Shown piece after piece: positions 1 to 29,045 of a DNA stretch of 29,178 bases. Numbering within the stretch: the stretch's first letter is position 1; the number at the start of each line of letters is the position of its first letter. The stretch is from Bigelowiella natans CCMP2755 (Eukaryota > Cercozoa > Chlorarachniophyceae): assembly GCA_000320545.1 (NCBI GenBank), contig ADNK01000239.1, positions 1 to 29,178 on the forward strand, given 5' to 3'. The notes beneath the pieces are model-generated. The model did not search any database and was not told the origin of the DNA. It saw nothing but the letters and a program-made list of their open reading frames with translations. A program made the translations under genes and the position numbers.

Positions 1-297
1 AAGGAAAAAAAAAAGAAAAACAACATATAGGCAATGAGAGAATAATTATCATATTATGGGGGAGAGTTGGCTATAAAGCGTTTGTGTATAGGAAAAACAA
101 ACGCACAGACGCATGGAAGAGAAAAGAACACGAGGAATGAGAGAAGAGAGAGAAAAAAAATACAAACAAGAAACAAAGATCAAGAGCCAATATAGGCAGC
201 ACAACACAAAAGCAAAATGAACTAGTTAATATATGGTATAGATATATATATATATAGAATAAACCATTTAGCGAGTGTGTGTGTGTGTGTGTGTGCA
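1..297. other. 3' flank of the BLTP1-like gene
   Basis: A TG repeat (275-294) lies just downstream of the stop codon and a TA repeat (242-256) a little further on, so both should fall in the 3' untranslated region. The rest is A-rich on the plus strand. I find no convincing coding exon here. The 75-residue minus-strand reading frame (71-298) is a low-complexity shadow. Confidence 0.5.
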
Positions 298-19501
<19,204 letters not shown>

Positions 19502-20030
19502 CTGACGAAATTAACTAATTCCGAACCACCCCCCGTTCCAACAATCGATCTCCCGTCGCGTAGCGGGTTTGGGCGGGGGGGAGCGGTCCCCTCCGATTCC
19601 TTGAGTTGGATCGACTCGGGATTTCAGTCTTAAAAATGCTCTTTTTCCTGGTGAGCAGTGTTGCCCAAGATGGCCTTTGTTTATCCCTACGACAACCTTC
19701 ATATATTGTCGCAATAAAAATGGAATCGGCGATTCTCCCATTCGAGCGATCTCGCGAAAGTTCAAGGGTTAGTTCCGAAGCGACTGTCCTTGAAATCGAC
19801 ATTCAAGTTGGGAATTTCTCGGGTAGTTTGGTAGGCCTATTTCGCCTCAAGGCGATCAGTTTGTCAAGACCGAAAAAATAGGTACACATCGGGATCGTAC
19901 TACACACCAGTTGCTTTCGAAGCTGCTTCCCGCGCAACGCAGAGTGGAGCTCCAGCATCTTCAATCTATTGGAATATATACTACTAACATCGTACAATAT
20001 TATTCCATTTTTCAAAGCACAGGGACATAG
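19502..20030. promoter_or_regulatory. Divergent intergenic region between BLTP1-like gene and DHODH
   Basis: These 529 bp separate two start codons pointing outwards, so both promoters and both 5' untranslated regions must lie here. Unlike the introns it has no microsatellite. I see no reliable TATA box or named binding site. The stretch 19606-19881 is open on both strands but shows no homology I recognise, and I do not call it a gene. Confidence 0.55.
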
Positions 20031-20616
20031 ATGATCGCTGCGAGCAAGCTTCTGCCTCGCATCCCGCGCGCCAGAGGCCTAGGCCTCCCGGCGTCGTGGC
20101 GGAGGCCTCCCACGGCAAAACCTCGTTATTCTTCCTCTTCCTCCTCCCCATCCTCCTCGTCATCTTCATCCTCTTCCTCATCTTCATCATCGTCGTCATC
20201 GTCTCAATGGAAATTCGAGCGGGAGCAGATAGGCAGGAAGCCAACACAGTTTTCTACGCTCCGGACATTTGCTATGTTCACAGGCGCCGCCGGTTTCTTT
20301 CTTGGAGTCACCGGCTACATTCTTGGCGACACAGATAACAAGTACGATTCAAGTCTCTTGCCAGTAAACGTTCGCTAATTTTGTGTTGGAATTTTTTACG
20401 ATAGCCCTCTGCTTCGCCTCGACCCAGAAACGGCGCACAACGTAGCGGTGTGGGGCGCCAGCCTCCCACAATATCTTCGAGTGGCCGTAGGTATGGTGGA
20501 AGCAGAAAATGTTCGCCGGGAGGTAGATGAGAAGCTCAAGGTCGAGTTCTGCGGCATGACGATGAAGAATTGCATCGGTCTTGCAGCCGGATTCGACAAG
20601 GTTGTTTTTGCTCTTT

Positions 20617-20669
<53 letters not shown>

Positions 20670-21267
20670 CATGAACCGCTTTCTATGGCTAAAGTTGCTG
20701 CTGCTCCTCCTCCTGATGCATTGTGCTTCTGTCATCGTTATCATCATTTAGAACGCAGAAGGAATTGCAGGCATGCTCGATATGGGGTTTGGGTTCGTTG
20801 AGGCCGGCACGGTGACGCCTAAGCCGCAGGCCGGTAACCCTAAACCGAGGGTTTTTCGGATCCCGGAGCAGGTGTTGTGCATGTTGAAAATGAGAAGAAT
20901 GTGCCCGCCGCATTGTCTTGCGAGAGCCTCCGCAGGATATCGCTTCTTTCTCCGAAATGTATTGTTGTTGCACATAGGGAGTATTATGTGTGGCGAGGTC
21001 CGAATGGCCATTGCTTTAAATAGTCATGATGATGACTAGGATGATTTGGATGAGAATGATGATAATGAAGCGTGGCAATGATGGTCTCTATTTTTCAAAA
21101 ACAGGGGGTTGTGATCAACCGATACGGATTCAACAGCGACGGGCACGCAGCGGTAAAGCATCCCAAAGTCTGACATCGATAATGTCGATTATCTCTACCA
21201 TTAGACACGATTATAAAGAGGGAAAGGGTTATGGTTACTTATTCCAATCGTGCCGCTACCGTCGTAC

Positions 21268-21307
<40 letters not shown>

Positions 21308-22253
21308 GTACATATATCACTCACTTTGAGCAAGAGTAATGAAGGTGTGTCTACCCTCTCCTCCTCCTCCTCCTCCTCCTCCTCCTCCTCCTCCTCCTCC
21401 TCCTCCTCCTCCTCCTCCTCCTCCTCCTCCTCCTCCTCCTCCTCCTCCCCCAGGTCGAGAAGAGGCTCAAAGGGATGCAGAAGTACTATGAGCTGTTTCG
21501 ACCCGGACGCATCGTAGGGCTGAACGTGGGGAAGAACAAAACATCCCCGCACGCTGTAAGGGATTATGTCCAAGGAATCGAGGCTCTAGGGCCTTATGCG
21601 GTTGTGTCCCCACCCCCTTTTTGTGCTTTCGCCTGGCTATTGATAGCGATGAATTTGTGACGACCGTGACGCTGATCTCAACTGTAATGATGGCGATGCA
21701 AGGCAGTGCGCATGCATGTGTATATTTTTACGTGCATGTTTGTGTGCAAGAGCGTATTGGTCGCTTATTTGCTCTCGGGGATGCCTGACGTCTATTTGTC
21801 CATGTTCTTTGTCCAGGATTACCTCGTCGTGAATGTCTCCTCCCCCAACACACCAGGCCTCCGAAACCTCCAGGTGATGTGGTGTGTACACGGTACATGT
21901 CGGACAGATTAGCGCGTGGTTCTACACTAGGGTCTGGATTGTAAGACGAGCATGCATGCGAGTGTATCGCTTACAAGAAATCGCCGTATTATTTTGTTGA
22001 TTCTGTGGAACAATCGATACACACAACAGCATCACGGTGGTAGGATGGAGTGCGATGATGAAAGCAAATATTAACTATGCTCCTCCTGCTACTGCTACTG
22101 CTACTGCTACTTCTCCGCACGCCTTAGAACGAGAAGGAGCTGCGAGAACTACTGGGCGCTGTCGTCGCTGCAAGAGACAAGCTTCCGAAGAGGGAGCCTA
22201 TTGACTATTTCGAACAGCGTCAGAAGAGAAGAGATGCACACGTAACAATGATA

Positions 22254-22289
<36 letters not shown>

Positions 22290-22384
22290 CAATAGGACTA
22301 ACAGTGTATCATCGTTAGGGTCAGAAAGTGCTATATTATGAGGGTGAAAGGAAATAAGATATATACGTGCGCGTGCGTGTGTGT

Positions 22385-22415
<31 letters not shown>

Positions 22416-23018
22416 GCGCGCCCGCAGGTCTGGACGTTGGCGTATCAGCTTGGAATATGGCCGATGGAGGAGAAATACGATTTCAGGGAGACGTCCTTCT
22501 CAAGGCCCGCACTGCCCCCCGTCCTTGTCAAGATCGCACCGGACGTCAGCCCGGAGACGTTGCAGGGGGTTGCAACGGTGGTGCGCGACACGAAGGTTGA
22601 TGGTGTCATCATCTCAAACACCACGATACGACGCGACTTCGGATTTGAACACAAAAATCTCCAGGAAAGGGGAGGGCTCAGCGGCCGCCCTCTCAAGGAG
22701 ATGAGCACCAAGGTGATTGGCGACTTCTACAAGCTAACCAACGGGGAGATTCCCATCGTTGGGGTAGGTGGCGTGTCCAGTGGGGAGGACGCGTTGGAGA
22801 AGATCAAAGCCGGCGCCTCTGTGGTGCAGCTCTACACGGCACTTGCCTATGGGGGACCGGGCTTCGTAACCAAGGTCAAACGCGAGCTTGCAGCCGCGAT
22901 GCAGACGTCCGGCTACTCATCTGTGCAGGAAGCCATCGGCGCCGACCACCGAATAAGTGGAGGTGCTGCTGCTACTACTCCTACGACTGGGGGTGGGGGA
23001 AGTAGCTGGTTTTGGTGA
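20031..23018 (+). CDS. DHODH: Mitochondrial dihydroorotate dehydrogenase, class 2 (quinone), 8 exons
   Basis: Oxidises dihydroorotate to orotate with FMN and passes electrons to ubiquinone at the inner mitochondrial membrane; fourth step of pyrimidine synthesis. Exons: 20031-20341, 20405-20600, 20752-20871, 21105-21152, 21454-21600, 21817-21873, 22128-22241, 22428-23018; 527 residues, phases closing exactly. The N-terminus is Arg-rich with a Ser run, then a hydrophobic segment ([20 protein letters not shown]), as expected for a mitochondrial signal plus anchor. Family motifs: [66 protein letters not shown] (with the class 2 catalytic Ser), [44 protein letters not shown]. It is longer than animal enzymes because of the Ser-rich presequence and an insertion of about 35 residues near 315-360. 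Assignment is very secure; the 63-nt first intron is the only doubtful junction. Confidence 0.96.
20620..20663. repeat. TA microsatellite in DHODH intron 2
   Basis: TA repeat inside intron 20601-20751, upstream of a pyrimidine-rich stretch and the ATTTAG| acceptor of exon 3. Confidence 0.85.
21270..21453. repeat. TA repeat and long CTC repeat ending at the DHODH exon 5 acceptor
   Basis: TA repeat about 21270-21308. A CTC/TCC repeat of about 94 bp (21355-21448) then runs straight into CCCCAG| at 21453, so the microsatellite itself is the polypyrimidine tract of this splice site. On the opposite strand it reads as poly-Glu, which is a shadow. Confidence 0.85.
22257..22415. repeat. GTA and TG microsatellites in DHODH intron 7
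   Basis: GTA repeat 22257-22290 and TG repeat 22377-22415 in intron 22242-22427. The TG tract ends 12 bp before the CCGCAG| acceptor, leaving almost no pyrimidine tract. Confidence 0.8.
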
Positions 23019-23813
23019 AGAATATATAAATATTTTTGTGTTAATTATGTACTGGCGAGGTTTGCGTAGCATGTGTGTGAAGTATGTGCACGCCTAGACG
23101 TGAAGGAACGTGGAGAAGAAGGCAAATACTCTCTCACAACATATGCGTCGGATGGATGAGCACTGAGCTGTAAAGAAGGCGTGGATGCGTTATTCATCTG
23201 CGGTACTTATGAATAGATGAATAGTTCGCGTGTGTTAGTCTTCGGCTGCTCTGCAGACATCGTATCTGAGACATGCCATGTGTTTGTTTATGTCTGCGCT
23301 ATTCTTGCGGCCGCCGATAATCGATGTATGTGACACAGTACGGCTACAGCATGGACGCACGTTGATTAAGGGCAGCGAGCAATGATGACATATCTCCAAT
23401 TAGATGGCAATGTGTACATTGCAAGACTGTTGTCCTTACACAACGAACTTGCAGCGCTATGACAATCAACAAAGCACTTGAGCGCCTGCGTGACCGAATG
23501 TGACCGCATGTCCAGAGGTTTTTTCGCATCACACTGCTGCTAAGCTGATCCGTTGCCACGTTATTTACATCGCAGACATTGCTAGATTGCCCAAATGCGT
23601 ACATGAATGCGATATGTTGTTGCGCGTTGGCACCTGGAACAGCTACACCGTTATATCACATCTGCAAACTGTGCACAATAATAATTATGTGCGCTTGATA
23701 TATTGCATCGCCACAACTATGCTAGCTAGCTAGCCTGCGTGCTACATCTCTTGTACCACATTTCGTGGCTTCTCGAGCGATAGTATTCAGATTTGCGTAG
23801 CGTCGTCTTCGTC
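23019..23813. other. Convergent intergenic region between DHODH and the FAHD gene
   Basis: These 795 bp hold both 3' untranslated regions. The DHODH side starts with an AT-rich stretch (about 23022-23050) suitable for 3' end formation. No exon, RNA gene or long repeat is evident; small reading frames at 23344-23604 and 23500-23733 show nothing recognisable. Confidence 0.5.
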
Positions 23814-24558
23814 TCAAGTAGCGGCGTCGGTTACCGGGCCGACCACAGGATTTATGAGCTTACCGATTCCTTCAATCTGCACGGAAACCTAGATGTGCCC
23901 ACAAACATCGTTTGGCAAAAATAGTGACAAGGGGTATGCATGCCTACTGTGTGTCTAAATACACGATCGAAGTGCAAACAGACACAGAAGCAAGAGACGA
24001 CATCTACGCATTTGTATTTGCTTCGATTACCCGATCGCCAGCTTTCAAGTAGAGTGGTGGGTCGCGCACATAGCCTGGAAAAGAAGACTGAGCGTGGGCA
24101 AATATTGATAATTCTTGCTCACAGAGAAGGAAGCGATATGATAGGAAAGTGAGCACATGTATTCTCTCTAAGAGGCCTACAGGAAAGAAGGCGCAACAAT
24201 CAGGGGTTTCCGTCTCAAATGTCGTCAATAACTATGGCCTACCTACTCCAGCCGGCGTCCCTTTTTGGATGGAAGAATCGTCATCACAGATTAAATCGGG
24301 GAAATAGAGTTCCCGAGAAAGAGAGGAGGTAAGAAAGGGTTGAGGAGGCAGAGGGAAACGACGAAGCACACACAAAGAGCACAACTCACAATGGATTCAA
24401 TAAACTTGCGGCAACCATCCGATAATCATGATATGTCTACTCATCGCAGGCATTAATGTGTAGCCGTAATTTTACAGCCAAAACACACATTTGGACACGC
24501 CCATAAGGTCTACAAACAGCATAAATACACACACACATACACACACACACACACACAC

Positions 24559-24608
<50 letters not shown>

Positions 24609-27600
24609 CGACGCAACCTGTGAGGATAATCGTGCCCGGCATCAACGTCGTGTCCATCGAGCAGAAATTGATCTGAAACCCAAACGCACGAGCAGTAGGA
24701 ATCAACACCTTACCACAAGCAGCTGACCAAAGCATGCACACGCGCCAAGCGTTGCGGGAGAGCACACACCTCATTTGCCCACCCACAAATGAAAAACACA
24801 GTAAAGAGGTAGTGTGGGTAGGAGTAGGGGGCATGCAAAATCGCCATCAACACCAAGTCACTTTAAAGCCAAGAATACCAGTGTCGGTACATCGAAGATC
24901 ATATCCTTCGTGGACGACTCCTGCACAATCTATCTCAAGTAGGGAAGGAGAAGGGGAAGGGGGGAAGGGGGGAAGGGGGGGGGGGCATCAGAAGGAAGAA
25001 GGGATGGGAGAACGTCATCTCGCGTGTTTAAACACAGCCATGCGAATACTACTAATTCATCTGTAGAACAAATTGATGCACACCTGCCCATTGACCTCCG
25101 TGACGATTCTTAAGTCCGAAGGATCTAAGCTCCTGCGAGCAGAAAGGGATGGTGAGCCAAGCTGTCATCGCCGCCTAAATCTAATTGTTGCCCGTCTTTT
25201 ATATACAGGTTCTGGTCCAAACGCACGCGGACCATAGCACAAATCCCCTCCCCCCCCCCCCCCCCCTCTCGCTCTCACCATGCAGCTGTGATGGAGGGGC
25301 CAAGCGGTAAGAAGGTGTCGAACGATTTCCCTCTGATGAGAATATAGGAGAGCCACAGTTAGAAAGAAGTCGGGCTGCAAGTCGTCGTAATGTGTGATAT
25401 TGATCGATGTAGTCACACGTTGCTGACAAAATTCAGATGTATATCCAGATTTTGTTTCCCTGTTGATGCTGCCTTCTACTTCTTCAACCCTATTCAAATC
25501 GAATCGAAAGTGCGCGACCTAAACCACTGCCCCCCGCCTTTTTTCCCCTAGATGGGGGATGAATAATAGGGAAAACAGGATAGGGGAGAAAGAGATGAGA
25601 ATAGCGCAGAAGATGTTTTTGGGATACATGTTGGAAAAACGATGATGCCATCGAAGAGACCGTTGGTACATCTGCATATTCAATGCGCACACGCATAAAC
25701 GCATCGGACACAACAATGTGTGCACGCACAGGCATGCACAGGGCAGGGTTCGAAGATGGTGGAGTTGAGTGAGTGGTCATGTTTGCTGCAACCACCACCT
25801 GCCATCGCCTGGCCGTAATGTCATTAGCAACGGTGTAGCCGAAGACGTAGTCCATCGCCTCTTCTTTTGGGATGTTCTGAGAAGACGAAGAAGAATAAAT
25901 AAACAATAAGGAGGAGGAAACTCTCTCATCCACCACACTCAATCATCTGGTTTTTACTACCCTCCCTCTACGGCCAATAACCACCGCTAGCTCCCCCTCG
26001 TAGTCAACCTACGATTGAACAACACAAAGGAAGAGGGAATCTGGATAATCTGCAAGGCGAATAGGCCGTGGGGGAAGGAAGGGGGAGGGGGGACATCATG
26101 ATGGTGGTGAAGATGCTAACAAACAGCCGCCTTCCGTCCAACCTAACATCCACCCCATTCCTTCTCGTGCCAACCTCATTCTCAGCGCACGAGGGCAGCT
26201 CGATGGGGTCGTATGGGTTTTGGAGCGTGTTACGCGATTTAGAGAACAGCGTTGGCAGCTTCGGTATCTGCAAGCATCAGGAAGAAATATAAGCGAAATC
26301 AGCCAATTGTATCGTGATGTACGGGGAGGACGCAGAGAAGATGAGACATCGAAGAACGGAAAATTTTAAGGTTTTGGAAGGCGATGATTGGGGCAGTAAG
26401 AAACGGATTTGGAAGCAGATTCATGCGGAGTAGGATAACACCAAAAAGGTCTTATCAATCGTTCATCATATACATAATTATTCACATCATCATCTGTCTG
26501 TAGCTATTATTACATCTAAGCCAACTTCCTTTGCGTGCTGTTTGTAGTTGAGGCCTGCTCACACACCAAATCATCTTCATCATCGCTATTCAGACCAGAG
26601 AGGGTCATAATGCAAGTGAGTAGATAATCAAGATAGTAAGTGCAAGCTAGGGAGTACTACCGCAACAGATGATATCCGGAGCGTTGTCAACGGGGCTTAG
26701 CATCTTCGCCATCTTAAGGGGAGGCTCCTGCGGCAAAAGACGATGACGATGACGATGGTGATGATGATAACATTGATCACCATAATGGTTCTCCGGTATT
26801 GTAATATTTGGATTAAGCAGTTGGAAGAAATGGAGGAGCGAGAATGCGACGACGGCGGCGACGACGATGACGACGACGATGACGATGACGATGACGATGA
26901 CGACGACAACTGAGGCGAGGCTCCAAAAAATGCATGAGACGCTCGGTTCACGAGATTGATAAAGACGGGTAGACGAAACTAAATTGATATTCTTCTTACG
27001 AGTATAAGCTTTGCTTCCGTAGCTCCTTCCTAAGGTGACAACAGAGAAGAGAAGGAAACAGAATCATGAGACTCTCCTGCTTGCTCGAATATTTTGCTGC
27101 TGCTGAGCCGATCGATGACAACCGTGTTTTCTGCTATGCTATTAATACAATGCACCTTTGTTTCAAATGGATCGGTAACCTCCAACATTTCGTTGTACCT
27201 ATGACAAAATACACATAAGTTCTAACAATTTGCCTAAATCGTAGCCAAATGCTACAAGCCGGGGAAAACAACGTTAATGAGCATTACGGTGAATCTAGAG
27301 GTTGACCCAGCCTTTCATTTCCGTCAGCATCCAAGAAACGACACACTATGCGCGCTCGAGGGCCCCGCTGCCTGCGATTCCAGGCAAATTGTATCGAGCA
27401 ATAAGTACGCGAAGAACAATCGAACGCCTGAATTTTTTTAACTTCACCACCCGAAAGTGGGGAAGATTTTGATACGTAAATGACTTAATTACAACCTTGC
27501 AGTGGAAGAAAGTCCGGAGAGGGATCTTCGATCTCTGATTAACAATGCCTCGGGGCCGAGCTTTCTGCACACCTGACGGCACCCACATATACGTCAACAA

Positions 27601-27931
27601 ATCCCAGGTGGGCCCATTGATGTATATCTACTCCTGTTGTCAAATATGATACGAAAGCTAAAAGATCCCATCCAGCCTCACTCTCTGACAACGAGATATC
27701 CAGTGGTAGACTGTACTTTGTGCAGGCCGAGGCTTTGCAGGAAGGGAAGCCGACGGGCAGCTGCCATTGGGAAAGTAAATTATTATTTCTATTTCCTTTT
27801 GGTTTTACGCGGCGTATTTGCGGAGAAAACATACTTACGACAAGGTCCGAGTCATGACTTCTAATAAGAAATCGCCTGTAGTTTTCGGTAATCGTCCGCC
27901 GCAGAAAAAAAGGGCCTGCGATCGATCGCAT
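23814..27931 (-). CDS. FAHD2: FAHD2-type fumarylacetoacetate hydrolase-family protein, mitochondrial, 17 exons
   Basis: Exons, 5' to 3': 27839-27931, 27288-27367, 27156-27198, 27000-27029, 26661-26727, 26514-26554, 26175-26267, 25961-26008, 25799-25876, 25519-25547, 25279-25332, 25084-25132, 24879-24920, 24618-24672, 24243-24260, 24031-24074, 23814-23888. They sum to 939 nt (312 residues), matching human FAHD2 length, and all phases close. The Arg-rich N-terminus (MRSIAGPFFLRRTITENYRR) looks like a mitochondrial presequence and ends at a GTAAGT donor. Family signatures: RFLDADGNERLG, ICCGLNYKQH, PTLFSK, VDYEGELAVVIG with metal-binding Glu153 and Glu155, YTVANDITAR with Asp184, GKSFDTFLPLGP with Lys203, LMPGTIILTGTPAGVG, PLYLKAGD, IEGIG. 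Relatives hydrolyse acylpyruvates or act on oxaloacetate; the substrate here cannot be read from sequence. Odd: Arg189 replaces the usual Asp of the TARDWQ motif. Exon 2's 5' edge may be 4 nt longer; the 27368-27838 intron holds nothing recognisable. Confidence 0.93.
24243..24260 (-). other. FAHD2: 18-nt microexon of the FAHD gene (TPAGV)
   Basis: The exon before it ends with TG at the end of ILTG, and the exon after it begins GYVRDPP, so the invariant TGTPxGVG loop would be missing without this piece. Reading AAAAAG|GGACGCCGGCTGGAGTAG|GTAGGC supplies exactly TPAGV with phase 1 on both sides. The exon is symmetric, so skipping it would delete six residues of the active-site loop without shifting frame. 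Confidence 0.88.
24526..24606. repeat. CA-TA compound microsatellite in FAHD intron 14
   Basis: CA 24526-24559 followed directly by TA 24562-24606, in intron 24261-24617. Confidence 0.85.
25250..25266. repeat. C homopolymer of 17 in FAHD intron 11
   Basis: On the gene strand this is a G run about a dozen bases downstream of the TG|GTGAGA donor of exon 11 (intron 25133-25278). Homopolymers of this length are prone to miscounting in sequencing. Confidence 0.8.
26846..26909. repeat. GAC/GAT trinucleotide tract in FAHD intron 4
   Basis: Imperfect GAC-GAT-GGC repeats on the plus strand within intron 26728-26999. In the minus-strand open frame they give poly-Ser, which is not coding. Confidence 0.7.
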
Positions 27932-28184
27932 TCCGATCTGACGAAACAGCTCCAAAAAACAAAAAAAAAACCTGCAGAAGATCCAGAGCGACAGGGATTA
28001 TTAGGATATTTGTAGGTGTAAAAGCAGTCGTACTAGTACTGAGGAACAACATTGATTTCCTCCTAGAATCATCTCCTTCGACCATCTCGAGGGAGGGAGG
28101 AGCAATGGTGGCTCCCAAGCGGTCGAACTAGGCATGTTGACGATACCTTCCTAGAGACGTGACGATAGGACTCGCTCGGGGTAT
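27932..28184. promoter_or_regulatory. Short divergent region between the FAHD gene and the right-hand membrane protein gene
   Basis: Only 253 bp separate the two outward-facing start codons, so the core promoters are probably shared or overlapping. It is free of dinucleotide repeats apart from a short A run at 27960-27970. No named promoter motif is evident. Two tiny upstream frames on the plus strand (28105-28131, 28134-28154) would precede the gene 4 start if transcription begins upstream of them. Confidence 0.5.
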
Positions 28185-29045
28185 ATGATAGCGGACGGCG
28201 AGGAAGAGCAACTGTTCGACGTTCAGGTGGACGAAGCGTTGTGTCACCCTCCCAAACCAGTTTGCACTCACGCTCAAATCGTGCTAATTTAACAGCAAGA
28301 ACGTGCGTTCGGACTCTTCAGGCAGTATCCTCATGAGTGCTGTGTGCTATACCAACGAATGATCGCAATCGGAGTCTGGTATTGTTATTGTTGTTTTTTA
28401 TGATGAATGAGAAGGGGGGTGGGGAAGGTCGCCCTCACCCATGCACATACCGTGTTCTGTCCAATAGGCCAACGCTCTTCCTGGTCCTCCACAATGCCTA
28501 CCTCATCACCACGATGCTGGATTGCCATGAAAGACACTGCGACAGAAAAGAGAGGTTCTGGCTATATTGGTGCCTCTTTCGCTTGCTGATGGTCATTCCG
28601 AGACCGTTCTGGTGGATGAGGTCAACAAACAATGACAGTGTTCGTATAAATCGTATCCGCACATCCCACTCTTCTTTTCTTTTTTTTTATGATTCTTTTT
28701 TGTTGTTGTTGGAATGGTTTTCCATCCACGTAGGGCCATGAGTGAATACAGAATAGCCATGCTCGCTCCAAGCCCTCAGCAAATGACTCGACGGCTCATT
28801 GCCACGCACAATACGTGGTGCGACCTCCCTTCGATTGTACATCCATACCATCCATACATATGTTCACATTCACTCGCTACCATTGTTACCAGCTGTCCTC
28901 GTCTTTTGTTCCCTCTCCCCCGTTTTTCCTTCATCTTCTTCTCACCTGTGTCCTTCTCGTCGTATTAAGGTGGTTCAAGATGAATCACACCTTCGGGACG
29001 ATTTTCACGTTGTGGCTGGTCGCAACCATGATCATGTGCTACACG
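28185..29045 (+). CDS. Unrecognised multi-pass membrane protein, 5' five exons only
   Basis: Exons 28185-28226, 28296-28378, 28468-28620, 28734-28814 and 28970-29045 join in phase (0, 2, 2, 2, 0). They give 145 residues; the gene continues past a GTGAGT donor at 29046 and out of the window. The ATG at 28185 is preceded by an in-frame stop at 28152. An acidic head is followed by RAFGLFRQYPHECCVLYQR. Three hydrophobic segments then follow at about 35-56 (MIAIGVWPTLFLVLHNAYLI), 71-91 (FWLYWCLFRLLMVIPRPFWW) and 127-144 (GTIFTLWLVATMIMCY). A Cys/His cluster (LDCHERHCD) lies between the first two and PSPQQMTRRLI between the last two. I do not recognise the family and assign no function. Exon calls rest on phase agreement and coding character, not homology. 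Confidence 0.6.

Noticed and set aside
19515-19881. Overlapping frames on both strands in the divergent intergenic region
   Set aside because: No recognisable domain, no supporting splice structure, and they overlap antisense to each other in the expected promoter region.
21256-21573. Minus-strand poly-Glu frame
   Set aside because: Antisense of the CTC repeat in DHODH intron 4 and of exon 5.
26697-26951. Minus-strand poly-Ser frame within the FAHD gene
   Set aside because: Translated GAC/GAT repeat; only 26661-26727 at its edge is a real exon, and that is read in another frame.
27368-27838. Additional FAHD exon around 27540-27600 (for example a start at MWVPSGVQ)
   Set aside because: Exon 1 (27839-27931) has a clear presequence, a GTAAGT donor and phase 0 that fits exon 2 directly; the extra segment is not needed and resembles nothing in the family.
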